Part shown: piece by piece, positions 24,248 to 30,631 of the stretch
How the letters are laid out: each line of letters begins with the position of its first letter
Numbering within the stretch: the first letter of the stretch is position 1
Source: an uncultured Bacteroidales bacterium
Lineage (GTDB): Bacteria > Bacteroidota > Bacteroidia > Bacteroidales > P3
Direction of reading: 5' to 3'
DNA: 30,631 bases
Assembly: GCA_937876865.1 (NCBI GenBank)
Contig: CALEFF010000048.1
Coordinates: forward strand, 1-30,631
Position numbers and translations under genes: made by a program
Notes under the pieces: model-generated
What the model saw: only the letters and a program-made list of their open reading frames with translations
What the model was told of the DNA's origin: nothing
Databases searched by the model: none

Positions 24248-25771
24248 TTAAAAACCATATTTAAATCCTATACCTACATTTAATGGGAATGCTGGGTTAC
24301 TTAAAAATAAATTATAGCCTAATGTAAAATAAACTTGAGAGGCTTGAGTTACATAAAAACCAAGTTTGGCATTTAATGCTGCAAAATAGCCCAAATCTAT
24401 TTCGGTGTCTGTTTCAGTAGATGTGGCCATTAATTTACCAACTTCAATACTTGGTGTTAATGTAAATGGAGCAAAGTTTATTTCTTTTGCAACACCAATT
24501 GATGTATTTAAAAAATAATAGTTCCAATTATATTGAGAAGAAAGATCTAAATTTAATCCTACTCTGACAAAAGCAAGTAATCCTGGAATATTTGTAAATC
24601 GTCCTAAACGGTAATCAATTGTTATATTTGGATGTGCATACGAAAGTTCAAAAGCAACTCCTAATCCCATATCTTTATTTTCTACTAATGTATATCCTTC
24701 ACGAATCATATAGCCTCGTGTTTTATAAAATTTCGATACACCTTCTGTTTCTCCTGTTGCCACACTTTTGTTATCGACAACCTTTTTCACACGTACAGTT
24801 GCTCTACGATTTGCAACTTGTTGGGTGGTTGTATTACCTTGATCATCTGTAACAAATTCTTCTTCAAGACGAACAACATTAAAACGTTGATCTACATACA
24901 AACCTTCTTTTGTTCCAATCTTTGCAGTTATAGGAAATGCACTTAACACAGTGGCTTTAACCTGAAAATCGGAAATTTCATTAACAAGAACCATAGAATT
25001 GTCAAAATTTTCTTCCCAATCTAAATTCGTTGGTTCTTCTGGTATAGAAGCAGTATATTTTCTCTTCCCATCTAAAACGTGTATTAAAGGAAACTGACAT
25101 TCATCTATACCATTTGCTTTTTTAAAATAATTACGTTGGAAATTTGTTGCTACCTTTGCTCCGTAATCAAGCTTGTAAACGTATGGAGTAATGTTTACAC
25201 TTTCTGATTTTTTAGTTTCTGCATTTACATTTTCTGTTATTAAAAAACATACAACATAAGAACGATCTATTAAATTTCGTCCAAACGTAGTTGCAAATGT
25301 TTCCATACTACGAGAACTACTATTTGCAGTTGCAACATCTTCGTCTGTCATTGCATATCTTCCTTTTTCTAACAACACCTTTGTAGTATATGCTCCTCTC
25401 GTATCATCAAATTCTGGAAACCAAGCATGCATAATTTGATTTGACACTTTCTCTTGATTAAAAATCTTATCTAAATTTGCATGTACACAACTATCTTGTT
25501 CTTTTTTAGTTGTTGGAATTTTTGATATATGAAAAAATTTATTTTTTGCTTCTATGGTATTAAACTTAGAAGGCTCAGCCGTAGCAAACTGTTGAGCAAA
25601 AGAATTCGCATATTGACTATTATCTGTAATATAAATACGTGTAATAGTTGGACGAATATAAGCACGATTCATACTTGTTTGAACAGAAGATGTTAACTCT
25701 TTACCATCCGATTGTGCTAAAAGTGCAGTTGCACATAATATTGTGCAAAAAAAAGACAATACTTTTTTCAT
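24248..25771 (-). CDS. Exported protein with C-terminal outer-membrane beta-barrel, first gene of the cluster
   Basis: A 507-residue protein with signal peptide MKKVLSFFCTILCATALLAQ. Residues ~20-350 form a soluble region with strands such as RSYVVCFLITENV and a domain around ATVLSAFPITAKIGTKEGLYVDQRFNVVRLEEE, which looks like a small beta-barrel of the kind found in periplasmic binding or adaptor proteins. From about 365 the sequence changes to amphipathic strands (MGLGVAFELSYAHPNITIDYRLG onward) and ends PLNVGIGFKYGF, a barrel with terminal Phe of about eight strands. The role is unknown. No TAnnTTTG promoter lies directly upstream; the structured element at 25846-26036 does. Confidence 0.7.
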   Translation of the reverse strand: MKKVLSFFCTILCATALLAQSDGKELTSSVQTSMNRAYIRPTITRIYITDNSQYANSFAQQFATAEPSKFNTIEAKNKFFHISKIPTTKKEQDSCVHANLDKIFNQEKVSNQIMHAWFPEFDDTRGAYTTKVLLEKGRYAMTDEDVATANSSSRSMETFATTFGRNLIDRSYVVCFLITENVNAETKKSESVNITPYVYKLDYGAKVATNFQRNYFKKANGIDECQFPLIHVLDGKRKYTASIPEEPTNLDWEENFDNSMVLVNEISDFQVKATVLSAFPITAKIGTKEGLYVDQRFNVVRLEEEFVTDDQGNTTTQQVANRRATVRVKKVVDNKSVATGETEGVSKFYKTRGYMIREGYTLVENKDMGLGVAFELSYAHPNITIDYRLGRFTNIPGLLAFVRVGLNLDLSSQYNWNYYFLNTSIGVAKEINFAPFTLTPSIEVGKLMATSTETDTEIDLGYFAALNAKLGFYVTQASQVYFTLGYNLFLSNPAFPLNVGIGFKYGF

Positions 25772-25845
25772 TTGTTAATTTTTTAATTTTATTTGCCTAA
25801 GTCTCAAATGGCGATATGTTTTTTTCGTTTAGATTAGAGACGAAA

Positions 25846-26036
25846 TAAAAACGTGAGACTTTTTTCTTATTGTTTCTTCAAGGTTTTAACAACCATATCA
25901 GTCAAACAAAAAAATCTCACGAATATGTAATATCTGTGAACGCTTATCGTTTTACTGATGATATGTTTGTTGAAATTTTGCGGATTTCAGACCTGTCAAT
26001 ATAAGTAAAAACGCTTTTATCCGTCTATATTTTTTG
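25846..26036 (-). ncRNA. Candidate structured RNA element A (homologue of the element at 30392-30575)
   Basis: Non-coding, read on the minus strand. It shares with element B the block at 26002-26018 (16 of 17 bases) and CTTATTGTTTCTTCAAGGTT at 25866-25885. Predicted pairs: hairpin TGAAAT/ATTTCA (25971-25976 with 25984-25989) around a 7-base loop; a stem from 25892-25902 to 25954-25965; and CGUGAGAUU (25921-25913) with AGUCUCACG (25860-25852). The 5' GACG and a late CGUC could close the whole. It lies about 75 bases before the four-gene operon, which has no other visible promoter. Its own -7 would be a poor TTTTTTTG (26044-26037). It could be a 6S-like RNA or a 5' leader. Confidence 0.55.
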
Positions 26037-26214
26037 CAAAAAAATCACTTTTCTTTTTCTCCTTAATTTATAACCTCCTTTTTAATATTTTACAATATAT
26101 TTATTTATCCTCTCTAAATACGCGGCAAAATTATTACTTTTTTAAGAAAAAACAAATTAAAATCTTAGAAAATTAAATTTTAAAAATATTTTTGCTAAAC
26201 AAAACATAACATTT

Positions 26215-26247
26215 TTGTAATCCAAACGCAAAAATGTTTTAACTTTG
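26215..26247 (+). promoter_or_regulatory. Promoter for the PEGA-TonB gene
   Basis: TTG (26215-26217) and, after 22 bases, TAACTTTG (26240-26247), 27 bases before the ATG at 26275. It also excludes a start at 26245, which would lie inside the promoter. Confidence 0.55.
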
Positions 26248-26274
26248 CAGTTCATAACTATTATTTTATTTTCT

Positions 26275-27873
26275 ATGAAAAAGATATTGATTTTATTTTT
26301 TGCAATATTAATTGGTTATTTTGCATCTTCACAAAATATGTCAATTGAATCGTTTAGGTGTATTGAAAACGATATAAATGCAAGAGTTGCAAAAATTGAA
26401 GATATTAACGGAGAATTATGTGCATTAATTATTCTCAACACTATTGAGCAAGGCTTTGAATTTAGCAGTTGCAACATTGAAAAAACAGAACAAAAAACAG
26501 GAGAGATTTGGATATTCGTTTCGCCAGGTGTGAAATTTATCACAATAAAACATCGAGAATTTGGAACAATAAGGAATTATCCTTTTCCTCAAAGCATAAA
26601 ATCTGGAACAACTTATGAAATGAAACTAAGCACAGCAAGAATAAAACAAGTAATAGAAGAGCGTATCACAGAACAATATCTAATTATTGAAAGCCAAACC
26701 CCAGATGCAAAAATATATATCAATGATGAATATGTAGGAAGAAATAGAGTCTCAAAATTTCTTCCCATCTCACAAGAACATTCTTATAGAATAGAATCGG
26801 CTTTATATCACACCAAAAGCGGAAAAGTAAAACTTAATGAAAGTGAAAAAACTACTCTAAATATAGATTTAGAGCCTGCATTTGGATATTTAAAAATAAA
26901 TACAACACCAGAAAATGATGCAGAAATAGAAATAAATGGAGAATTACAAGAAGACAAAACTCCTTTAACAAGTAAAAAACTCAAAAGTGGTACCTATACA
27001 GTACAAGCCTTTAAATCAATGTTTGAATCCCAGCCAATAAGCGTAAAAGTAGAAGATGGAAAGACCACTGAAATAAATATAAACCTTGTTTCAAACTCCT
27101 CAATAGTAGAAATAACTTGCCAAGATAAAGATGCAGAAATTTACATTGATGGAACACGTAGAGGGGAAGGAGAGTTTAAAGGACAATTAAAAGAAGGTAT
27201 GCACCGATTAGAAGTAAAAAAAGCTAATCATCTCACTTTCTCAAAAAGTTTTACTATAACAAAATCACAAAACTTTACGGAACATATTGCGAAACTTGAA
27301 GCCATATATGGAAAACTAAACTTAAATAGTACTCCTGACGATGCAAATATCTACATTGATGGAGAACATATTGGTAAGACACCAATGATAATTACTCAAA
27401 TTTTAATTGGCAACCATAACATAAAATTACAAAAACAAGGATACAAAAATTTTGAATCCGAAATCACAATAGAAGAAAATAAAATAGCAGATTATAACTT
27501 TGTGTTAAAAGAAATAGGAAGTGAAACAGAAAACAACGTTGAGATAAAAGATGAAGATTTAATTTTCAAAATTGTAGAAGAGAAGCCAATCTTTCCAGGA
27601 GGTCAAGCTGAAATGATGAAATATATTAGCAAAAACCTAATATATCCTCAAATTGCAAAAGAAATAGGAATACAAGGTAGAGTTATTGTTTCTTTTGTTA
27701 TTGAAAAAGATGGTTCTTTAACAAACATAAAAGTTGCAAAAGACATAGGTGGTAATTGCGGAGAGGAAGCTGTTAGAATAATAAAATCAATGCCTAAATG
27801 GACTCCAGGAAAAAACAAAGGAAAAGTAGTAAGGACGCAAATTAGTATACCAATTATATTCAGTTTGCGATAA
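26275..27873 (+). CDS. PEGA-repeat protein with C-terminal TonB domain
   Basis: A 532-residue protein. Residues 1-20 are a hydrophobic signal or anchor (MKKILILFFAILIGYFASSQ). After an N-terminal domain to about 130 come four PEGA-type repeats of about 65-70 residues (about 134-200, 204-272, 277-342, 344-412), each with a PxDAxIYIDGxxxG-type turn. Residues ~437-530 form a TonB C-terminal domain, with PIFPGGQAEMMKYISKNLIYP, GRVIVSFVIEKDGSL and a final helix-strand SMPKWTPGKNKGKVVRTQISIPI. TonB domains grip the TonB box of outer-membrane transporters. The Pro-rich spacer of classical TonB is absent and replaced by the PEGA chain. No exbB/exbD nearby. The start at 26275 is set by the promoter. 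Confidence 0.88.
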   Translation: MKKILILFFAILIGYFASSQNMSIESFRCIENDINARVAKIEDINGELCALIILNTIEQGFEFSSCNIEKTEQKTGEIWIFVSPGVKFITIKHREFGTIRNYPFPQSIKSGTTYEMKLSTARIKQVIEERITEQYLIIESQTPDAKIYINDEYVGRNRVSKFLPISQEHSYRIESALYHTKSGKVKLNESEKTTLNIDLEPAFGYLKINTTPENDAEIEINGELQEDKTPLTSKKLKSGTYTVQAFKSMFESQPISVKVEDGKTTEININLVSNSSIVEITCQDKDAEIYIDGTRRGEGEFKGQLKEGMHRLEVKKANHLTFSKSFTITKSQNFTEHIAKLEAIYGKLNLNSTPDDANIYIDGEHIGKTPMIITQILIGNHNIKLQKQGYKNFESEITIEENKIADYNFVLKEIGSETENNVEIKDEDLIFKIVEEKPIFPGGQAEMMKYISKNLIYPQIAKEIGIQGRVIVSFVIEKDGSLTNIKVAKDIGGNCGEEAVRIIKSMPKWTPGKNKGKVVRTQISIPIIFSLR

Positions 27874-27881
27874 AAAATAAT

Positions 27882-27914
27882 AAAAAAGCGAAGAATTTTT
27901 TCTTCGCTTTTTTT
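27882..27914 (+). terminator. Rho-independent terminator after the PEGA-TonB gene
   Basis: GCGAAGAA (27888-27895) pairs with TTCTTCGC (27900-27907) around a TTTT loop, extended by flanking A and T runs. It sits directly at the end of the convergent GH35 remnant. Confidence 0.85.
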
Positions 27915-28325
27915 ATTTCAAATTTTTCAATACAGGAGTTTTAACAGTTTTTATTTCCATCATAGGATTTTCGTTTAGTTGCTCAAAAATCACAATTCTA
28001 TTTTCTCCTTTCTTCAACCAAACGCCAGGAATATAAAGAGTTTGTTGTGGACCTACTTTCCAATAACGACCAATATTGTGTCCATTTATAAAGACAATAC
28101 CTTTTCCCCAACCTTCCATATCAATAAAAGTATCACCGATTTCATCAAGGGTAAAACTACCTTCATAGAAAACAGGACAATCTTTTAAACGATTTGCTTG
28201 CGAACTACCATTCTTTAACACATTTCTGCTTCCCAACTTAGCAAAATCAGGCATCTCATTCATAGGAAATTGATACATTTCTCATTCTCCTTTGATTTCT
28301 TGACCTAAACACCCTTGTTCAAATA
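27913..28325 (-). pseudogene. GH35 beta-galactosidase remnant (C-terminal domain only)
   Basis: The minus-strand frame encodes the C-terminal sugar-binding-like domain of a family 35 beta-galactosidase: CPVFYEGSFTLDEIGDTFIDM, WGKGIVFINGHNIGRYW and QQTLYIPGVWLKKGENRIVIFE are family hallmarks. A complete enzyme has roughly 600-780 residues with the catalytic barrel at the N-terminus; only about 135 codons remain. An ATG at 28278 opens the last 121 codons. Just upstream an in-frame TGA (28284-28282) stands where the family context (x-W-E-M-Y-Q-F-P) suggests a Trp codon TGG, and the frame continues further as QGCLGQEIKGE to about 28325. Nonsense mutation plus truncation mark it as a dead gene. 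Confidence 0.8.
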
Positions 28326-28583
28326 AGAAAGAAATTTATAAACGAGTTTTATGCAAATTTCTCCGACTTTAACAACGTTTTGTTTGACTATCACAAAAAG
28401 ATAATAGAAGCAGGGCACTTTGAAGCTTACAACTATTGGCTATTTGCATACGGCAACAACGCACAAGCAAACAAATGGGTAAAAGAAAATAAAGGCAAAT
28501 GGGATTCATTCCTAAAATGGAAGAAAGAAAACCCAATAAAAATAACCCAAGAAAACGTATTCTCTCGCTATACAATGGAATAA
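28326..28583 (+). pseudogene. C-terminal remnant of a TPR-like or DUF4919-like exported protein
   Basis: The plus-strand frame is open from about 28296 without any ATG; only a TTG at 28380 could start it. It reads ...FSDFNNVLFDYHKKIIEAGHFEAYNYWLF, then AYGNNAQANKWVKENKGKWDSFLKWKKENPIKI. The helical pattern with EAGHFEAYNYW resembles the C-terminal end of Bacteroidota TPR-type proteins, but I cannot name the family with confidence. The likely start is missing because the gene is cut where the GH35 remnant begins. It is followed by a terminator, so the 3' end of the original gene is intact. Confidence 0.6.
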
Positions 28584-28589
28584 AAAAAC

Positions 28590-28634
28590 AAAACGCTCGT
28601 TTGTCAAAATATTTTAAAGACTCACGAGCGTTTT
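28590..28634 (+). terminator. Rho-independent terminator, bidirectional
   Basis: AAAACGCTCGT (28590-28600) pairs with ACGAGCGTTTT (28624-28634), with A's before and T's after. It separates the plus-strand remnant from the convergent beta-barrel gene (stop at 28653). Confidence 0.85.
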
Positions 28635-28652
28635 TATTTGAGTTATTTATTT

Positions 28653-29426
28653 TTAGAAGTGATAACCAAGTCTTATTGTAAGCATCCCCGGAACTATACT
28701 CTTACCTGTAAATCTCCATTCATCATAATTAATACTTTCTCCGTTATATATTTCATCTTCGAACTGCTTTCCTTTTATTTTTTGAGAACCTAATTCATAA
28801 TAATGAACTCCAAAACTATATTTACTATTAAACATAATTCCTGCTCCTACTTGAAAAGCCATACTTGTATTTACTTGGTAAGAACCTTCTAATTTTTCTT
28901 CAAGATAATCTCCTCCATCAGAAAATTCTGCTAACATTTTAAAATCTGTCAGTGTTCCAATATTAAGACCTAATCCAGCTTCTGCCCAAACTTTAATATT
29001 ATTTTTGATTGCATATTCATAGTTTACACCAACCATAATAGGAATATTGATATAATGAGGTAAAGATATTGTAATTTCATCTAAATCACTATATTCATAA
29101 TATGAATCAACAATATCTTCTTTCCAACTTTTTACATCATCATTTGGCATATTCAAGAAGAAATCCGCAGTTGCAATAATTCCTAATCCTTTTACAGAAG
29201 GAACATTAAAGCGAAATTTCATTCCGGCATTAAAACCTAATCCTGCACCGGCACGATTTGATTTAGTTAGCCAAGCAACATTTTGATTATCCATACGACT
29301 TTCTGCAAAATTCCCTTGTGGGAAAAGCATACCTAAATGCAATGAGAAATCTGTTTGTGCATTTACATAATTTACTCCTAAGATTGCTATAATAAGCAAT
29401 GCGATTTTTTTAATTTGTCTTTTCAT
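28653..29426 (-). CDS. Outer-membrane beta-barrel protein (porin-like/PorT-type fold)
   Basis: A 257-residue protein with signal peptide MKRQIKKIALLIIAILGVNYVNAQ, cut before TDFSLHLG. The mature chain is made of amphipathic strands with turns rich in Asn, Asp and Gly (GLGFNAGMKFRFN, IPIMVGVNYEYAIKNNIKVWAEAGLGLNIG, FQVGAGIMFNSKYSFGVHYYELG) and ends MLTIRLGYHF with the terminal Phe, the layout of Bacteroidota outer-membrane beta-barrel proteins (PF13568-like). Third gene in the minus-strand run, 30 bases after the small lipoprotein gene. Function unknown. Confidence 0.8.
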   Translation of the reverse strand: MKRQIKKIALLIIAILGVNYVNAQTDFSLHLGMLFPQGNFAESRMDNQNVAWLTKSNRAGAGLGFNAGMKFRFNVPSVKGLGIIATADFFLNMPNDDVKSWKEDIVDSYYEYSDLDEITISLPHYINIPIMVGVNYEYAIKNNIKVWAEAGLGLNIGTLTDFKMLAEFSDGGDYLEEKLEGSYQVNTSMAFQVGAGIMFNSKYSFGVHYYELGSQKIKGKQFEDEIYNGESINYDEWRFTGKSIVPGMLTIRLGYHF

Positions 29427-29456
29427 TTTGTTTAATTTTTATTTAGTTAATAATTT

Positions 29457-29771
29457 TTACCAACAAGTAATAATAAGACCAGCAGCGTCTCCATTTTCAT
29501 CTAACCACGCTGATTGAAGTTCTAATGGTAAGTCTGACCAAGTTGCATCAGCACAATCTCCTTCAAAATCTTCTATTGTAGGTTCACTTTCTGTATAAAG
29601 TGGACAATTAATCATATCTGACGAAACCGTACAGTAGCAATCGTTTGAGAAAAAACTACCGTTTCCGCCGTTTCCACCGTTTCCGCCTCCTTCATACGTT
29701 TCTTCGCAACTTGCAAACAAAGCAATAAAGACTGCAATCAATGTTAAAATTTTTATTTTCTTCATATCCAT
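29457..29771 (-). CDS. Small exported lipoprotein with Gly/Asn linker
   Basis: A 104-residue lipoprotein: hydrophobic 8-20, then LFASC with Cys 22. A flexible GGGNGGNGGNG spacer (about 28-38) precedes a short Cys-containing domain (CYCTVSSDMINCP... and a final CW) with several Cys and many acidic residues. A Met at residue 3 is an equally good start. I do not recognise the family. It lies between the WD40 lipoprotein (54 bases before) and the barrel gene (30 bases after). Confidence 0.65.
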   Translation of the reverse strand: MDMKKIKILTLIAVFIALFASCEETYEGGGNGGNGGNGSFFSNDCYCTVSSDMINCPLYTESEPTIEDFEGDCADATWSDLPLELQSAWLDENGDAAGLIITCW

Positions 29772-29825
29772 AATTATTTGTATTGTTTAACTTTATAAAA
29801 CCAAAAGATTAATATAAAAAAAGCA

Positions 29826-30335
29826 CTATTCCTCTCCCCAAATCTTAATTGTCTCATCACTTGAACCGCTGACAATTCTTTTTCCATCAGGACTATATGC
29901 TACGGAATTGACCATACTTGAATGTCCCTCCAAGGTTTGAAGACAAGTCCCTAAGTTTGCGTGCCATATCTTAATCTTATCATCCGATGAACCACTGATA
30001 ATTTTTGTGCCATCAGGACTATATGCTACGGAAAAGACATCTCCTGAATGTCCCTCCAAGGTTTTAAGGCATTCTCCTGTGTTTGCATCCCATATCTTAA
30101 TGGATTCATCATCTGAACCGCTGACAATTTTTGTGCCATCTGGACTATATGCTACAGAATTGACATCATTTGAATGTCCCTCCAAGGTTTTAAGGCAGGT
30201 AAACTTTGTGTAATCTACTTTTGCAGAAGATTCTGTTTTTTTATTGGTATTTCCTCCACCGCCTGTTGAGTTTCCACAACTTGCAAACAATGTCGCAAGA
30301 ATTGTAATCAGTAAGATTTTTTTTGTAATATTCAT
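29826..30335 (-). CDS. Lipoprotein with three WD40 repeats
   Basis: A 169-residue lipoprotein: hydrophobic 7-17, LFASC with Cys 20, then a Gly/Asn/Ser linker. Three WD40 repeats of exactly 42 residues follow (47-88, 89-130, 131-169), each beginning CLxTLEGHS and containing SVAYSPDGxxIxSGSxD..IKIW. Repeats 1 and 2 share 33 of 42 residues. A closed propeller needs about seven blades, so three could make a full disc only by oligomerising, or the copy number may have shrunk through recombination or assembly collapse. Exported WD40 lipoproteins occur in Bacteroidota; the partner is unknown. First gene of a minus-strand run, about 57 bases after the structured element B. Confidence 0.82.
   Translation of the reverse strand: MNITKKILLITILATLFASCGNSTGGGGNTNKKTESSAKVDYTKFTCLKTLEGHSNDVNSVAYSPDGTKIVSGSDDESIKIWDANTGECLKTLEGHSGDVFSVAYSPDGTKIISGSSDDKIKIWHANLGTCLQTLEGHSSMVNSVAYSPDGKRIVSGSSDETIKIWGEE
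29832..30197 (-). repeat. Three tandem 126-base repeats within the WD40 lipoprotein gene
   Basis: The plus-strand string AATGTCCCTCCAAGG recurs at 29921, 30047 and 30173, exactly 126 bases apart. The bases between are similar, with most changes scattered; the unit length equals 42 codons. Confidence 0.85.
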
Positions 30336-30391
30336 CTTTTTTATTTTTTTGGTTATTAAATTAAATTTTTATTTCAATAAAAAGATATTAA

Positions 30392-30575
30392 AAAAGACGT
30401 GGACTTAGTCTTACTGTTTATTGAGGTTCTCGACTACCTGTTTACCAAAATAAGAAAAGCCCACGATATACTCGTGAGCGTTTTCTACTTATATTATTGG
30501 TAAACGATTTGAAATTGTCGAGATTTCAATAAACCAAAAATAAGCAAAAACGCTTTTTTACGTCGTTAAATTTTC
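30392..30575 (-). ncRNA. Candidate structured RNA element B (6S-like RNA or leader)
   Basis: Non-coding, about 184 bases from a presumed start near 30575 to a T-run at 30396-30391 (U-tract in the RNA). It forms a long imperfect hairpin: GTTTATTGA (30416-30424) with TCAATAAAC (30526-30534), TCTCGAC (30428-30434) with GTCGAGA (30517-30523), GTTTACC (30440-30446) with GGTAAAC (30499-30505), and an apical GCCCACGA/TCGTGAGC hairpin (30459-30466, 30472-30479) with loop TATAC. The ends GACGT/ACGTC can close it. Alternatives: a 7-bp hairpin with a 7-base loop (30509-30529), and CGUGGGCUU with AAGUCCACG. Length, internal loops and a closing stem recall 6S RNA. It sits upstream of the WD40 lipoprotein operon, so a cis-leader is equally possible. 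Confidence 0.6.
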
Positions 30576-30581
30576 AGTTTG

Positions 30582-30612
30582 CAAAGGTATGATTTTTTGA
30601 AATATCGTCCAA
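30582..30612 (-). promoter_or_regulatory. Promoter for the structured RNA element B / downstream operon
   Basis: On the minus strand TTG (30612-30610) is followed after 20 bases by TACCTTTG (30589-30582). The first conserved base of the element lies 17 bases on. No other consensus promoter is seen between here and the ATG at 30335. Confidence 0.65.
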
Positions 30613-30631
30613 ATTTTTTACTTCGTTTTGG

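Larger units (their letters stand above)
25772..26274. other. 503-base intergenic region between the divergent operons
   Basis: No open frame of interest. It holds the structured element at 25846-26036 (minus strand) and the promoter of the PEGA-TonB gene. In the stretch between the element and the barrel gene (25772-25845) GTCTC and GAGAC segments at 25836-25840 and 25801-25805 could form a further weak hairpin. The rest (26047-26211) is AT-rich sequence in which I see nothing. Confidence 0.7.

Noticed and set aside
26245..26274. Longer N-terminus for the PEGA-TonB protein
   Set aside because: The TTG codon lies in the -7 element; the ATG at 26275 starts a normal signal peptide.
28380..28583. 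A complete small gene starting at the TTG at 28380
   Set aside because: The frame is open well upstream with family-like sequence, so this is the end of a longer gene, not a short one.
25846..30575. Elements A and B as ends of a transposon or composite element
   Set aside because: They are in the same orientation, flank no transposase, and have no target-site duplications; the region between them holds ordinary genes.

Overview
The window is AT-rich bacterial DNA that reads as Bacteroidota, most likely an uncultured Bacteroidales-type organism. Starts lack Shine-Dalgarno sequences. Several genes are preceded by the Bacteroidota promoter pattern TTG-N19..22-TAnnTTTG. There are many short signal peptides of the MKK type, lipoproteins with a Cys right after a short hydrophobic stretch, outer-membrane beta-barrels, a TonB-type protein, an EF-G-like second factor and an XrtF-like exosortase. 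The first ~0.85 kb does not fit this picture: it carries yqhQ-prmC, a gene order known from Firmicutes, at clearly higher GC, and it breaks into the 3' end of the Bacteroidota rplU gene. It is best read as a chimeric assembly join.

Layout. 1-850: foreign prmC (partial) and DUF1385/yqhQ (partial). 823-4820, minus strand: truncated rplU, ychF, tig and an exported lipoprotein. 4933-6605, plus strand: pyrK-pyrD, the two subunits of dihydroorotate dehydrogenase 1B. 6613-9815: two nucleotide-identical copies of an outer-membrane beta-barrel gene flank an oppositely oriented pair of lipoprotein genes (DUF4221-like propeller plus a CxxC lipoprotein). 9834-11972: EF-G-like GTPase. 12158-13235: recX and a polysaccharide deacetylase. 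13236-15863: small lipoprotein, cyclophilin lipoprotein, pheS, folB. 15860-20182, minus strand: a run of His/Tyr-rich lipoprotein, FadL-like barrel, trxA, DUF58 and XrtF-like exosortase. 20316-21794: proS. 21861-25771, minus strand: a compact four-gene set of exported proteins of unknown role. 26275-27873: PEGA-TonB protein. 27913-28583: remnants of a GH35 beta-galactosidase and of an unidentified gene, fused back to back. 28653-30335, minus strand: beta-barrel, small lipoprotein and a three-repeat WD40 lipoprotein.

The most interesting unexplained structure is a pair of homologous non-coding elements, about 170-190 bases each, at 25846-26036 and 30392-30575. Both are on the minus strand and both lie just upstream of an operon of exported proteins. 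They share sequence blocks, fold into the same long imperfect hairpin, and show covarying base pairs. The second copy has a good promoter and ends in a U-tract. They could be 6S-like regulatory RNAs or leader/attenuator RNAs; the sequence alone does not decide.

No tRNA, rRNA, CRISPR array or insertion sequence was seen. Housekeeping genes (translation, folding, pyrimidine and folate synthesis) alternate with envelope genes, as is usual for a chromosome of this group.
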